A DNA stretch of 64,000 bases, taken from assembly GCF_005938745.2 (NCBI RefSeq), contig NZ_VCBX02000001.1, positions 2,142,001 through 2,206,000 of the forward strand, written 5' to 3'. The position numbers and the translations under genes were made by a program. The DNA is from Rhodococcus sp. KBS0724 (GTDB lineage: Bacteria; Actinomycetota; Actinomycetes; Mycobacteriales; Mycobacteriaceae). Positions 19,690 through 28,321 of this stretch are shown here, piece after piece; position 1 is the stretch's first letter, and each line of letters begins with the position of its first letter. Under the pieces are notes generated by a model that saw nothing but the letters and a program-made list of their open reading frames with translations, had not been told where the DNA came from and made no database searches.

Positions 19690-20876
19690 TTCCCAGTGCG
19701 AGCGCCACATTATTGCGCGGTGTGGATGTTGCAGCCTTCGCCACCGCCTTGGTCGAGGTCTTGCGTCGGCACGGTGTTGGAGTCTCGGCCGTCGGGGCCG
19801 CCAACTTCAGTGAAGCCTTGCATGTTCAATCGCCGCGCACCCGGACTCAGCTGTACTGGACCGCGCGGATCACACTGATCAACCGTCAGGAAGACCTCGA
19901 GGTCTTCGACGCGAAGTTCGCGCGAGTTTTTGTGGGCGCGACTCTGGGCTTGGACCCCATTGCGCGCCGGACGGGCAGCGATCGCGCAGCCGGTGACGCC
20001 CCTCGCGCTGTGGCTGGTGCTTCTGGCGGCGGGGACATCATCGACGTGCCGTGGATCGGGCGTGCGACGTCGAGTGGGCGAGAAGCCGGACCGGATCAGG
20101 TTCGGCCGGGTCTGCTACTCCCGAGCGCGCTCGCCGGAAAATCCGAGGAGCCTTTTGCGCAGTTGAGCCCGAGAGATCTTGCGCTCCTCGGGCAGTGGCT
20201 CGAACAAGCCGAACCGGACTGGCCGAGGCGCCGTCGCAGAAAGCGAAGACTGGGCCGGCGCGGAACCATCGACCTTCGAGCAAGCATGAGCACCGCGAGG
20301 CGCACCGGTTTCGAATTTGTACGCCTGGCCCGCGCCCGCCCACAGCAGCGGCCCCGCACGATTGTGGTGCTGTGTGACGTCAGTCGCTCGATGCATGGAT
20401 ACGCGGACATGTATCTGCATCTGATGAGAGTCGCCGCCCGGCGCGGCGACGCCGAAGTCTTTGCCTTCTCGACCACGCTGACCCGGCTGACTCCGATCCT
20501 GGCGCATCGCAGCGCCGACGCGGCCATCGCCGAAGCCAATACCCGAGTTGTCGACCGGTACGGCGGCACCCACATCGGAACGTCCATCGCGTCACTGCTC
20601 GCCTCGCATCACGGACATACCCTGCGAGGCGCAGTTGTCATCATCGCCTCCGACGGCTGGGACAGCGACGAACCCGACGTCCTCTCCCGCGCTATGGCCC
20701 GAGTACGGCGACGCGCCCATCGAGTCGTCTGGCTCAATCCCCGCGCCGGTGGGACCGGGTTCGAACCCCTGACCGGTTCCATGGCAGCGGCCTTGCCCTA
20801 CTGCGACACCGTGCTCCCGGCAGACCGACTGACCGCTCTGCGGGCCCTGTTCACCGCCGTCTCCGACGCACAGTAG
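19686..20876 (+). CDS. coxE: CoxE, VWA-domain maturation protein
   Basis: A 396-residue protein of the CoxE family. The C-terminal von Willebrand A domain has the metal-ion site DVSRS (Asp231-x-Ser-x-Ser) and later IIASDGWDSDEPD. The N-terminal part is helical and basic (WPRRRRRKRRLGRRGTIDLRASM). MoxR-VWA pairs act as metal-cofactor insertion machines; CoxD is its partner here. The start overlaps the coxG stop by ATGA. It is the last gene of the cox operon proper; a palindrome at 20889-20906 follows, then a CopD-CtaG gene in the same direction. Confidence 0.9.
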   Translation: MIPSASATLLRGVDVAAFATALVEVLRRHGVGVSAVGAANFSEALHVQSPRTRTQLYWTARITLINRQEDLEVFDAKFARVFVGATLGLDPIARRTGSDRAAGDAPRAVAGASGGGDIIDVPWIGRATSSGREAGPDQVRPGLLLPSALAGKSEEPFAQLSPRDLALLGQWLEQAEPDWPRRRRRKRRLGRRGTIDLRASMSTARRTGFEFVRLARARPQQRPRTIVVLCDVSRSMHGYADMYLHLMRVAARRGDAEVFAFSTTLTRLTPILAHRSADAAIAEANTRVVDRYGGTHIGTSIASLLASHHGHTLRGAVVIIASDGWDSDEPDVLSRAMARVRRRAHRVVWLNPRAGGTGFEPLTGSMAAALPYCDTVLPADRLTALRALFTAVSDAQ

Positions 20877-20888
20877 TAGGTGGATTGT

Positions 20889-20906
20889 CGTCGGGGATCC
20901 CCGACG
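20889..20906. promoter_or_regulatory. Perfect 18-bp palindrome between coxE and the copD-ctaG gene
   Basis: CGTCGGGGATCCCCGACG is fully self-complementary. It sits 13 bp after the coxE stop and 17 bp before the next start. Without a loop or T-tract it is a poor classical terminator; it could be an operator or a short hairpin in the message. No second copy was noticed in the window. Confidence 0.4.
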
Positions 20907-20922
20907 TCCTACCCTGGTAGCT

Positions 20923-22992
20923 ATGGCTACACCCGACCTTGCGCAGACTGATTCCCCTCCACAAACAGGCGTCCGCGCTTCTTCGACCGCAATCTTCGTG
21001 GTCTGTGGACTGATTGCCGGGATGGTCGCAGCTCTCGTCGTCGGGTTTTCCGCGTCTCAAGCGTTGACTCTGCTCGGCATTCCCGATCCCGGCGCAATCA
21101 CGACATACGGGCTCCCCGCAGTTCGCGCTGTCGCCGAGGTTGCCGCGGTCATCGCGATCGGCTCGCTGCTGTTGGCGGCGTTTTTCGTGCCGCCGCAGAA
21201 GTCCGGTGTACTCGACGTCGACGGCTATCGGGCTGTCCGGACGGCATCGCACGCCGCGATCGTGTGGGCGGCATGTTCGCTGGTGCTGATTCCGCTGACG
21301 CTCTCCGATACGTCGGGTCAGCCGTTCTCCGAAGCGATCAAACCGGCAAACCTGTGGTCAGGACTCGATCAGGTGGAAATCGCCGGTGCCTGGCGGTGGA
21401 CGGCCGTCATCGCGGTGGTCCTCGCCATTCTGGCTCGTCTGACGTTGCGCTGGTGGTGGACGCCGCTGCTACTGGTGGTCGGCCTGCTCGGACTCATGCC
21501 CCTCGCACTCACCGGGCACTCGTCGTCGGGCGGCTCGCACGACATTGCTACCAACAGCCTGATCCTGCACCTCGTTGCGGCGTCGCTGTGGGCCGGTGGA
21601 TTGTTTGCGCTCCTGGCACATGCTCGCCGCGGCGGTGACCACACGGACGTCGCTGCCCAGCGCTTTTCGACTGTCGCCACCATTTGTTTTGTCGTCATGG
21701 GTTTCAGTGGCGTCATCAACGCGATTGTTCGTCTCCCGCTCGACGATCTGTTCACCACGACGTACGGCCGCCTGATTGTCGCGAAGATCGTTGCGCTGAT
21801 CGTCCTCGGATTCTTCGGCTGGCTGCAGCGCAGTCGAGCGTTGCCTGCGCTCGCCGAGAACCCGAACTCCCGTTCGGCGTTGATCCGCTTTGCCGGCGGC
21901 GAAGGCATCATCTTTGCCGCCACCATCGGGTTGGCGATCGGGCTCGGCCGCACGCCGCCGCCTCCGCCGTCGAGCATCCCGACGATTCCCGAGGTCGAAC
22001 TCGGCTACAACCTGCCGGACCCGCCGTCGTTCGTGGCGTTCGTGACCGAATGGCGTTTCGATTTGATGTTCGGCACTGCCGCGATCGTGGCTGCGGTCCT
22101 GTATTTCCTCGGCCTGCGCAAGCTGTCGAAGCGCGGAGATTCCTGGCCGGTGGGCCGCACGATTTCCTGGATGATCGGATGCGCGGTACTGCTGATCGCG
22201 ACGTCCTCTGGTGTGGGCAAATACGCGACTGCGGTATTCAGCGTTCACATGGCCGGGCACATGGCACTGTCGATGCTGGCGCCGGTCCTGCTGGTTCTGG
22301 GTGCACCCATCACGTTGGCGTTGCGCGCTCTCGAACCCGCAGGCAAGGACGGTGTACCCGGAATCCGTGAGTGGATCCTGGTTGCCCTGCACAGTCCGTT
22401 CTCGCGATTTGTCACGCACCCGATCGTGGCCGCGGTCCTCTTTGTCGGCGGCTTCTACGTGCTCTACCTCGGCGGCATCTACGGCGCTACGGTCGATTCT
22501 CACAGCGCGCACCTGCTCATGAACCTGCACTTCATTCTCAGCGGCTATCTCTTCTACTGGGTGGCGATCGGTGTGGACCCCTCACCGCGCCAACTCCAAC
22601 CCGTGACCAAACTGGCCATGGTCTTCGGCTCGCTCCCGTTCCACGCGTTCTTCGGTGTTGCGTTGATGAGCACCACCACGATCATGGGCGGCGAGTTCTT
22701 CCGCTCACTGGGCTTGGGCTGGAACGACGATCTTCTCGGCGACCAGAAACTGGGCGGCAGTATCGCCTGGGCGACGGGCGAGATCCCGCTGATGGTGGTC
22801 ATGCTCGCACTGCTCGTGCAGTGGTCACGCTCCGACCGGAAGACGGCCGTTCGCACGGACCGTGCTGCCGAACGTGATCACGACGCAGACCTGGCTGCGC
22901 ACAATGCGATGTTCGCCGAACTTGCGAGGCGAGACCGTGAGGGCTGGGCCCCGCGTGAAAAGAAGTCGGAGGACTCCTCGTCAGCGGAGTGA
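20923..22992 (+). CDS. CopD-CtaG fusion membrane protein (copper resistance / cytochrome oxidase assembly)
   Basis: A 689-residue polytopic membrane protein. The first half (about residues 20-340) resembles CopD (GHSSSGGSHDIATNSLILHLVAASLWAGGLFAL, with His residues that could bind copper). The second half (about 375-650) is the caa3_CtaG domain (SVHMAGHMALSMLAPVLLVLGAPITLALR, HLLMNLHFILSGYLFYWVAIGVDP). The fused form is known in actinobacteria (Rv0102 as I recall). The two parts suggest copper import and copper delivery to respiratory oxidase. It follows coxE by 46 bp on the same strand, so its link to the copper-containing CO dehydrogenase is worth noting. The C-terminal tail is charged and cytoplasmic. 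Confidence 0.88.
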   Translation: MATPDLAQTDSPPQTGVRASSTAIFVVCGLIAGMVAALVVGFSASQALTLLGIPDPGAITTYGLPAVRAVAEVAAVIAIGSLLLAAFFVPPQKSGVLDVDGYRAVRTASHAAIVWAACSLVLIPLTLSDTSGQPFSEAIKPANLWSGLDQVEIAGAWRWTAVIAVVLAILARLTLRWWWTPLLLVVGLLGLMPLALTGHSSSGGSHDIATNSLILHLVAASLWAGGLFALLAHARRGGDHTDVAAQRFSTVATICFVVMGFSGVINAIVRLPLDDLFTTTYGRLIVAKIVALIVLGFFGWLQRSRALPALAENPNSRSALIRFAGGEGIIFAATIGLAIGLGRTPPPPPSSIPTIPEVELGYNLPDPPSFVAFVTEWRFDLMFGTAAIVAAVLYFLGLRKLSKRGDSWPVGRTISWMIGCAVLLIATSSGVGKYATAVFSVHMAGHMALSMLAPVLLVLGAPITLALRALEPAGKDGVPGIREWILVALHSPFSRFVTHPIVAAVLFVGGFYVLYLGGIYGATVDSHSAHLLMNLHFILSGYLFYWVAIGVDPSPRQLQPVTKLAMVFGSLPFHAFFGVALMSTTTIMGGEFFRSLGLGWNDDLLGDQKLGGSIAWATGEIPLMVVMLALLVQWSRSDRKTAVRTDRAAERDHDADLAAHNAMFAELARRDREGWAPREKKSEDSSSAE

Positions 22993-23130
22993 CTGCTGAT
23001 CAATCACGATGTGCGACAACCGCTGCGACGAGGCCGTGAACGGAAGACACCGGTTCGTTGCGTCGAAAAGCCGTCAACGGCGGCCGCAATACGGACGAGG
23101 CCGCAAGACATAACAGCAGGCACCGACACC

Positions 23131-23166
23131 GCCCGGACCACACGGTCCGGGCAGTGCTGCTTTTCC
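23131..23166 (+). terminator. Terminator after the copD-ctaG gene
   Basis: A 9-bp GC-rich stem (GCCCGGACC with GGTCCGGGC) and ACAC loop, followed after a few bases by a short T run. Confidence 0.7.
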
Positions 23167-23240
23167 ACAGGCACTGTGTTCATCCACAGGTTGATTTCGA
23201 TTTCGAAGGCACACCGTTTTTCGGTTCAGAATCATCAGGT

Positions 23241-23257
23241 ACCGATGATCGATCGGT
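23241..23257. repeat. Inverted repeat upstream of the ssb paralogue
   Basis: ACCGAT and ATCGGT flank GATCG, 36 bp before the start codon. This could be a protein-binding site; no regulator can be assigned. Confidence 0.35.
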
Positions 23258-23292
23258 GTGTGGCTGAACAGTTTTAGAGGGGGGATCGGAAT

Positions 23293-23706
23293 ATGTACGA
23301 GACATCTGCAACCGTTGTCGGCACCGTCATCACCAATCCGGTGAAGCGGCAGACCACCAATGGTGAAGAGGTGCTGAGCTTTCGGATGGCCAGCAATGCG
23401 CGACGTAAAGATCCGGTAACCGGGGAATGGACCGACGGCGCCACGCTCTATCTGAGTGTCACGTGTTGGCGACGGCTGGTCACCGGCGTCGGAGCATCCA
23501 TCATGAAGGGCGATCCGGTGATGGCGACGGGGGAGTTGCGCACTAACGAGTACACCACGAAGGAGGGCATCGCTCGCTCCGACCTGGAGATGAGGGCTAC
23601 CGCGGTGGGACCCGACCTTGCCCGGTGTATCGCAAAGATCGAGCGCCACAGCAAGACCTCGTCGGCGGAGGAGTCAGGCGAATCCGACGCGACTGTGGCG
23701 GCGTAG
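23293..23706 (+). CDS. Single-stranded DNA-binding protein paralogue (SsbB-like)
   Basis: A 137-residue OB-fold protein with the SSB pattern: TVVGTVITNPVKRQTTNGEEVLSFRMASNARRKD, WTDGATLYLSVTCWRRLVTGVGASIMKGDPVMATGELRTNEYTTKEG. It is shorter than the replicative SSB and lacks the glycine-rich linker and DDDIPF-type acidic tip; the C-terminus is ESGESDATVAA. This matches the second SSB of actinomycetes (Rv2478c), which in other genera works in recombination or stress. A strong AGAGGGGG ribosome site precedes the ATG. It is the first gene of the block syntenic with the mycobacterial ssb-ettA-gdh region. Confidence 0.85.
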   Translation: MYETSATVVGTVITNPVKRQTTNGEEVLSFRMASNARRKDPVTGEWTDGATLYLSVTCWRRLVTGVGASIMKGDPVMATGELRTNEYTTKEGIARSDLEMRATAVGPDLARCIAKIERHSKTSSAEESGESDATVAA

Positions 23707-23707
23707 G

Positions 23708-24169
23708 TCAGACGCGAGTTTTCGGGCAGTCGCGGGGGCGGCCGTGGTCGTGCCCCGCGTCTACTCGTTCGAGCAGTTCGGTGAGAACCACTCGTTCGGA
23801 TTCGTCGAGGTCGTCGAAGATGTCCGAGGATTCTCGGCGTTGGGCCTGCGCGACCTCGGCTGCGAGGGCGGAGCCGGCATCGGTGAGTTCGAGGAGCACT
23901 GCTCGTCGGTCGTTGGGGTCAGGAGTGCGCTTGACCCATCCTGCGGATTCGAGGGAATCCACGACATCTGTTGCGGAGCGGGGAACGATGCGCAGCTTTT
24001 CCGCGAGAAAGCCCAATCGGACCGGTTCGCCTACTCGGGTGAGCACTCTCAGAGCGCGACTCTGTGACGGGGAGAGACCGAATGGCTCGAGGGCCGCGAC
24101 CTGGCGTCGTCGAATGGTTCGCGCCACGGACAACACGACATCGGTGAGTTCGCGCTCTCGGGAATGCAT
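23708..24169 (-). CDS. MarR-family transcriptional regulator
   Basis: A 153-residue winged-helix regulator: LSPSQSRALRVLTRVGEPVRLGFLAEKLRIVPRSATDVVDSLESAGWVKRTPDPNDRRAVLLELTDAG is the classic MarR DNA-binding core with the basic wing tip (DPNDRRA). The C-terminal dimer helix is charged (SSDIFDDLDESERVVLTELLERV). It is divergent from an ABC exporter gene with 90 bp between, and overlapping palindromes there are its likely operator. A repressor of the exporter that responds to small toxic or lipophilic molecules is the natural reading. It converges tightly (1 bp) with the ssb paralogue. Confidence 0.9.
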   Translation of the reverse strand: MHSRERELTDVVLSVARTIRRRQVAALEPFGLSPSQSRALRVLTRVGEPVRLGFLAEKLRIVPRSATDVVDSLESAGWVKRTPDPNDRRAVLLELTDAGSALAAEVAQAQRRESSDIFDDLDESERVVLTELLERVDAGHDHGRPRDCPKTRV

Positions 24170-24197
24170 GGCGCCAGTCTAGCGTTGTTGGTGTCAG

Positions 24198-24218
24198 CCT
24201 CATAGTGAGGTAACCTCA
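24198..24218. promoter_or_regulatory. Overlapping palindromes, probable MarR operator
   Basis: CCTCA-TAG-TGAGG (24198-24210) overlaps TGAGGT-A-ACCTCA (24206-24218), so one TGAGG half-site is shared by two palindromes. The site lies 29 bp from the MarR start and 42 bp from the exporter start. Confidence 0.65.
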
Positions 24219-24259
24219 TCAATATGAAATTAGGGTGAGAAAGCCTCCAGGAGGTAAAC

Positions 24260-26092
24260 GTGAAACCAGATCACATCAGAGATTTCGAAAATTCCGCTGT
24301 CGAGACCACTCCGGCGGACCCCGTATCACCGCGACGCGTCCTCGAGCTGTTCACGCCGTATCGGTCGCAGATCGCCATCGTCACCGCGGTCATCACGCTC
24401 AGCGCCGTCGTAGCCTTGGGCAGCCCACTGCTCCTGCGCGAAATGCTCGACAAGGCCATCCCGGACAAGGACCTCGGACTGGTCAGCATCCTTGCGATCG
24501 GCATGATCGCAATTGCCGTGATCACCAGTTGCCTCGGTGTTGTGCAGACATGGATGTCCAACAGCATCGGCCAGAAACTGATGCACCAACTGCGTGTCCG
24601 GGTGTACACGCACCTGCAGAATCAGTCGCTTGGCTTCTTCGCCCGAACCAGGACCGGCGAGGTGCAGTCGCGTATCGCCAACGACATCGGCGGTATGCAA
24701 TCGGTTGTCACCAACACCGCCACATCGATTGCGCAGAACGCGACCACTGTCGCAGCCACGATCGTTGCGCTCTTCCTGCTCGACTGGCGACTGGCGATCT
24801 TCTCGCTCGCGATCCTGCCGGTCTTCATCCGTATCGCCCGCAAGATCGGTAACGAGCGTCGCAAGATCTCCGGCAAGCGCCAGAAGTTGCTCAGCGATCT
24901 GTCCGTTCAGGTCGAGGAATCTCTCTCGGTCAGCGGCATTCTGCTGGGAAAGACAACCGGCGCGAAGTCCGCGCTGACCGATCGCTTTGCCGAACGCTCG
25001 GCTGAGGTTGCCGACGTCGAACTTCGCGCGATGATGGCCGGTAAGTGGCGCATGGCGTCGATGTCGATCACATTTGCGGCCATGCCGGCACTGGTCTACT
25101 GGTTTGCCGGATTCACTCTCGATCACGGCAACACCATCACCGTCGGCACACTGGTCGCGTTCACGACTTTGCAGACTCAGTTGTTCCGGCCCACCATGAT
25201 GCTGCTCAACACTGGCGTCGAGGTGCAGAGTTCCATGGCACTGTTCAGTCGCGTGTTCGAGTACCTGGATCTGCCGATCGACATCGCGGATCCGGAAGAG
25301 TCGAAGGAGTTCGACGTGTCGGCAGTGTCGGGAGAACTGCGATTCGATCACGTCGACTTCTCGTACCCGGGAACCGAAAGCAAGACTCTCGACAACATCG
25401 ATCTGACGGTCCCGGCCGGCGGAACCTTGGCACTTGTCGGTTCCACCGGTTCCGGCAAGACCACTCTCGGATACCTGGCAGCACGTCTGTACGACCCGAC
25501 GGCCGGGTCCGTGACGATCGACGGTATCGATCTGCGTGACCTCGATCTGTCGACCGTGTCGGATCTGGTCGGCGTCGTATCGCAGGAGACATATCTGTTC
25601 CACACGACGATCCGCGAGAATCTGCGGTTCGCAAAGCCGGATGCAACCGACGACGAAATCGAGCAAGCTGCACGGATCGCCCAGATTCACGAGTTCATCT
25701 CCGGTCTGGATGACGGTTACGACACCATGGTCGGTGAGCGTGGTTACCGATTCTCCGGTGGTGAGAAGCAACGCATCGCCATAGCGCGGACCGTGCTGCG
25801 GAATCCGCCGATCCTGGTACTCGACGAAGCGACGAGTGCGCTGGACAACCGCACCGAGCGTGCGCTGCAGGACGCACTCGACGAACTGATGGTCGGACGC
25901 ACCACATTGGTTGTCGCGCACAGGCTTTCCACGGTCCGCGACGCGGATCTGATAGCTGTTCTGGATCAGGGTGTTGTGGTGGAGAAGGGCACGCACGACG
26001 AACTGGTGCAACAAGGCGGACGGTACGCGCAGCTTCTGGCAGCTTCGTCCAGCGAAGCCCTGGAACTGCCGACCGAACTGCAGAGCGTGTGA
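24260..26092 (+). CDS. ABC transporter, fused permease and ATPase (exporter half-transporter)
   Basis: A 610-residue type IV exporter half-molecule. Residues about 30-320 form six membrane helices (IAIVTAVITLSAVVALGSPLLL, ATTVAATIVALFLL, MASMSITFAAMPALVYWFAGF). The ATPase follows with Walker A GSTGSGKTT (near 395), signature FSGGEKQRIAIARTVL, Walker B ILVLDEATSALD and the H-loop VAHRLSTV. It should act as a homodimer or with a partner encoded elsewhere, exporting lipophilic compounds or drugs. The start is GTG with a strong AGGAGGT ribosome site. The divergent MarR gene probably represses it. I do not recall this pair between ssb and ettA in mycobacteria, so it may be an insertion in the syntenic block. 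Confidence 0.9.
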   Translation: MKPDHIRDFENSAVETTPADPVSPRRVLELFTPYRSQIAIVTAVITLSAVVALGSPLLLREMLDKAIPDKDLGLVSILAIGMIAIAVITSCLGVVQTWMSNSIGQKLMHQLRVRVYTHLQNQSLGFFARTRTGEVQSRIANDIGGMQSVVTNTATSIAQNATTVAATIVALFLLDWRLAIFSLAILPVFIRIARKIGNERRKISGKRQKLLSDLSVQVEESLSVSGILLGKTTGAKSALTDRFAERSAEVADVELRAMMAGKWRMASMSITFAAMPALVYWFAGFTLDHGNTITVGTLVAFTTLQTQLFRPTMMLLNTGVEVQSSMALFSRVFEYLDLPIDIADPEESKEFDVSAVSGELRFDHVDFSYPGTESKTLDNIDLTVPAGGTLALVGSTGSGKTTLGYLAARLYDPTAGSVTIDGIDLRDLDLSTVSDLVGVVSQETYLFHTTIRENLRFAKPDATDDEIEQAARIAQIHEFISGLDDGYDTMVGERGYRFSGGEKQRIAIARTVLRNPPILVLDEATSALDNRTERALQDALDELMVGRTTLVVAHRLSTVRDADLIAVLDQGVVVEKGTHDELVQQGGRYAQLLAASSSEALELPTELQSV

Positions 26093-26143
26093 ACCCGCCG
26101 ACGCAATGTGGGTAATGCGACAAACACCGATAGGCTGGCGGTC

Positions 26144-27823
<1,680 letters not shown>

Positions 27824-27826
27824 TCG

Positions 27827-28237
27827 GTGTCGGACGTATTCACGTGTGAGGTTCAGGTTCGGTGGGGTGATTCCGACCGGCTGGGGCACGTCAACAACAC
27901 CAGGTACGCGGAGTACATGCAGGAAGCTCGCATCCAGTTCCTGACGTCGAAGCTTGCCGCCCATGGTGGCCGTCCGGGATACGTCGTTGTCCGAAAGATG
28001 TCCATCGATTTCCTCAAGCCGGTCACCGATCATTCAGGTCCGTTGAACGTCGAGATCTTCACGACTCATGTCGGAACTTCCTCGTTCACGGTCCGTCACG
28101 TCGTCCGCGACAACACGGGTGCGGAGTGCGCATCCGGTGACGCCTTGATGGTCGGATTCGACCAGGTGACCGAAAAGTCCAGACCCCTCGCCGACAGCGA
28201 GCGTTTGGTACTGGAAGCAGCGCTTGTTCCGGCGTAG
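27827..28237 (+). CDS. Acyl-CoA thioesterase, hot-dog fold
   Basis: A 136-residue 4-hydroxybenzoyl-CoA thioesterase-like protein. The active-site region VRWGDSDRLGHVNNTRYAEYMQEARIQFL has the D-x-x-G-H-V-N-N motif with catalytic Asp. The remainder forms the beta-sheet (MSIDFLKPV, LNVEIFTTHVGTSSFTVRHVV). It hydrolyses an acyl-CoA of unknown chain. GTG 27827 lies 3 bp after the ettA stop, so it is co-transcribed. A related thioesterase gene follows the large GDH at 33166. Confidence 0.88.
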   Translation: MSDVFTCEVQVRWGDSDRLGHVNNTRYAEYMQEARIQFLTSKLAAHGGRPGYVVVRKMSIDFLKPVTDHSGPLNVEIFTTHVGTSSFTVRHVVRDNTGAECASGDALMVGFDQVTEKSRPLADSERLVLEAALVPA

Positions 28238-28254
28238 TTCACCCTAGGTTGCGG

Positions 28255-28294
28255 TCACCGCGGCTAGTCTCGAGCATGAGATTGGCCGCGGTGA
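28255..28294. repeat. Stem-loop between thioesterase and NAD-GDH genes
   Basis: TCACCGCGGC pairs with GCCGCGGTGA, with an inner TCTC/GAGA pair. It sits 28 bp before the GDH start and has no T-tract, so it may be a leader structure that affects transcription into or translation of the GDH gene. Confidence 0.4.
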
Positions 28295-28321
28295 TCAGAA
28301 CCCACAGGATGTGAGCAAGGA

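Larger units (their letters stand above)
22993..23292. other. 300-bp intergenic region before the ssb paralogue
   Basis: No convincing gene. It holds a terminator hairpin (23131-23152), two near-DnaA-box sequences (TTTTCCACA at 23161-23169 and TCATCCACA at 23180-23188, 19 bp apart and both continuing GG), an inverted repeat ACCGAT-N5-ATCGGT (23241-23257) and the G-rich ribosome site of the next gene. The first 130 bases show nothing I can interpret. Confidence 0.6.

Noticed and set aside
23161..23188. A replication origin suggested by two DnaA-like boxes
   Set aside because: Only two imperfect boxes, no AT-rich unwinding region and no dnaA or dnaN nearby.
23011..23277. Small open frames in the region before the ssb paralogue
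   Set aside because: They cross a terminator hairpin, have low-complexity Arg/Thr-rich translations and no ribosome site.
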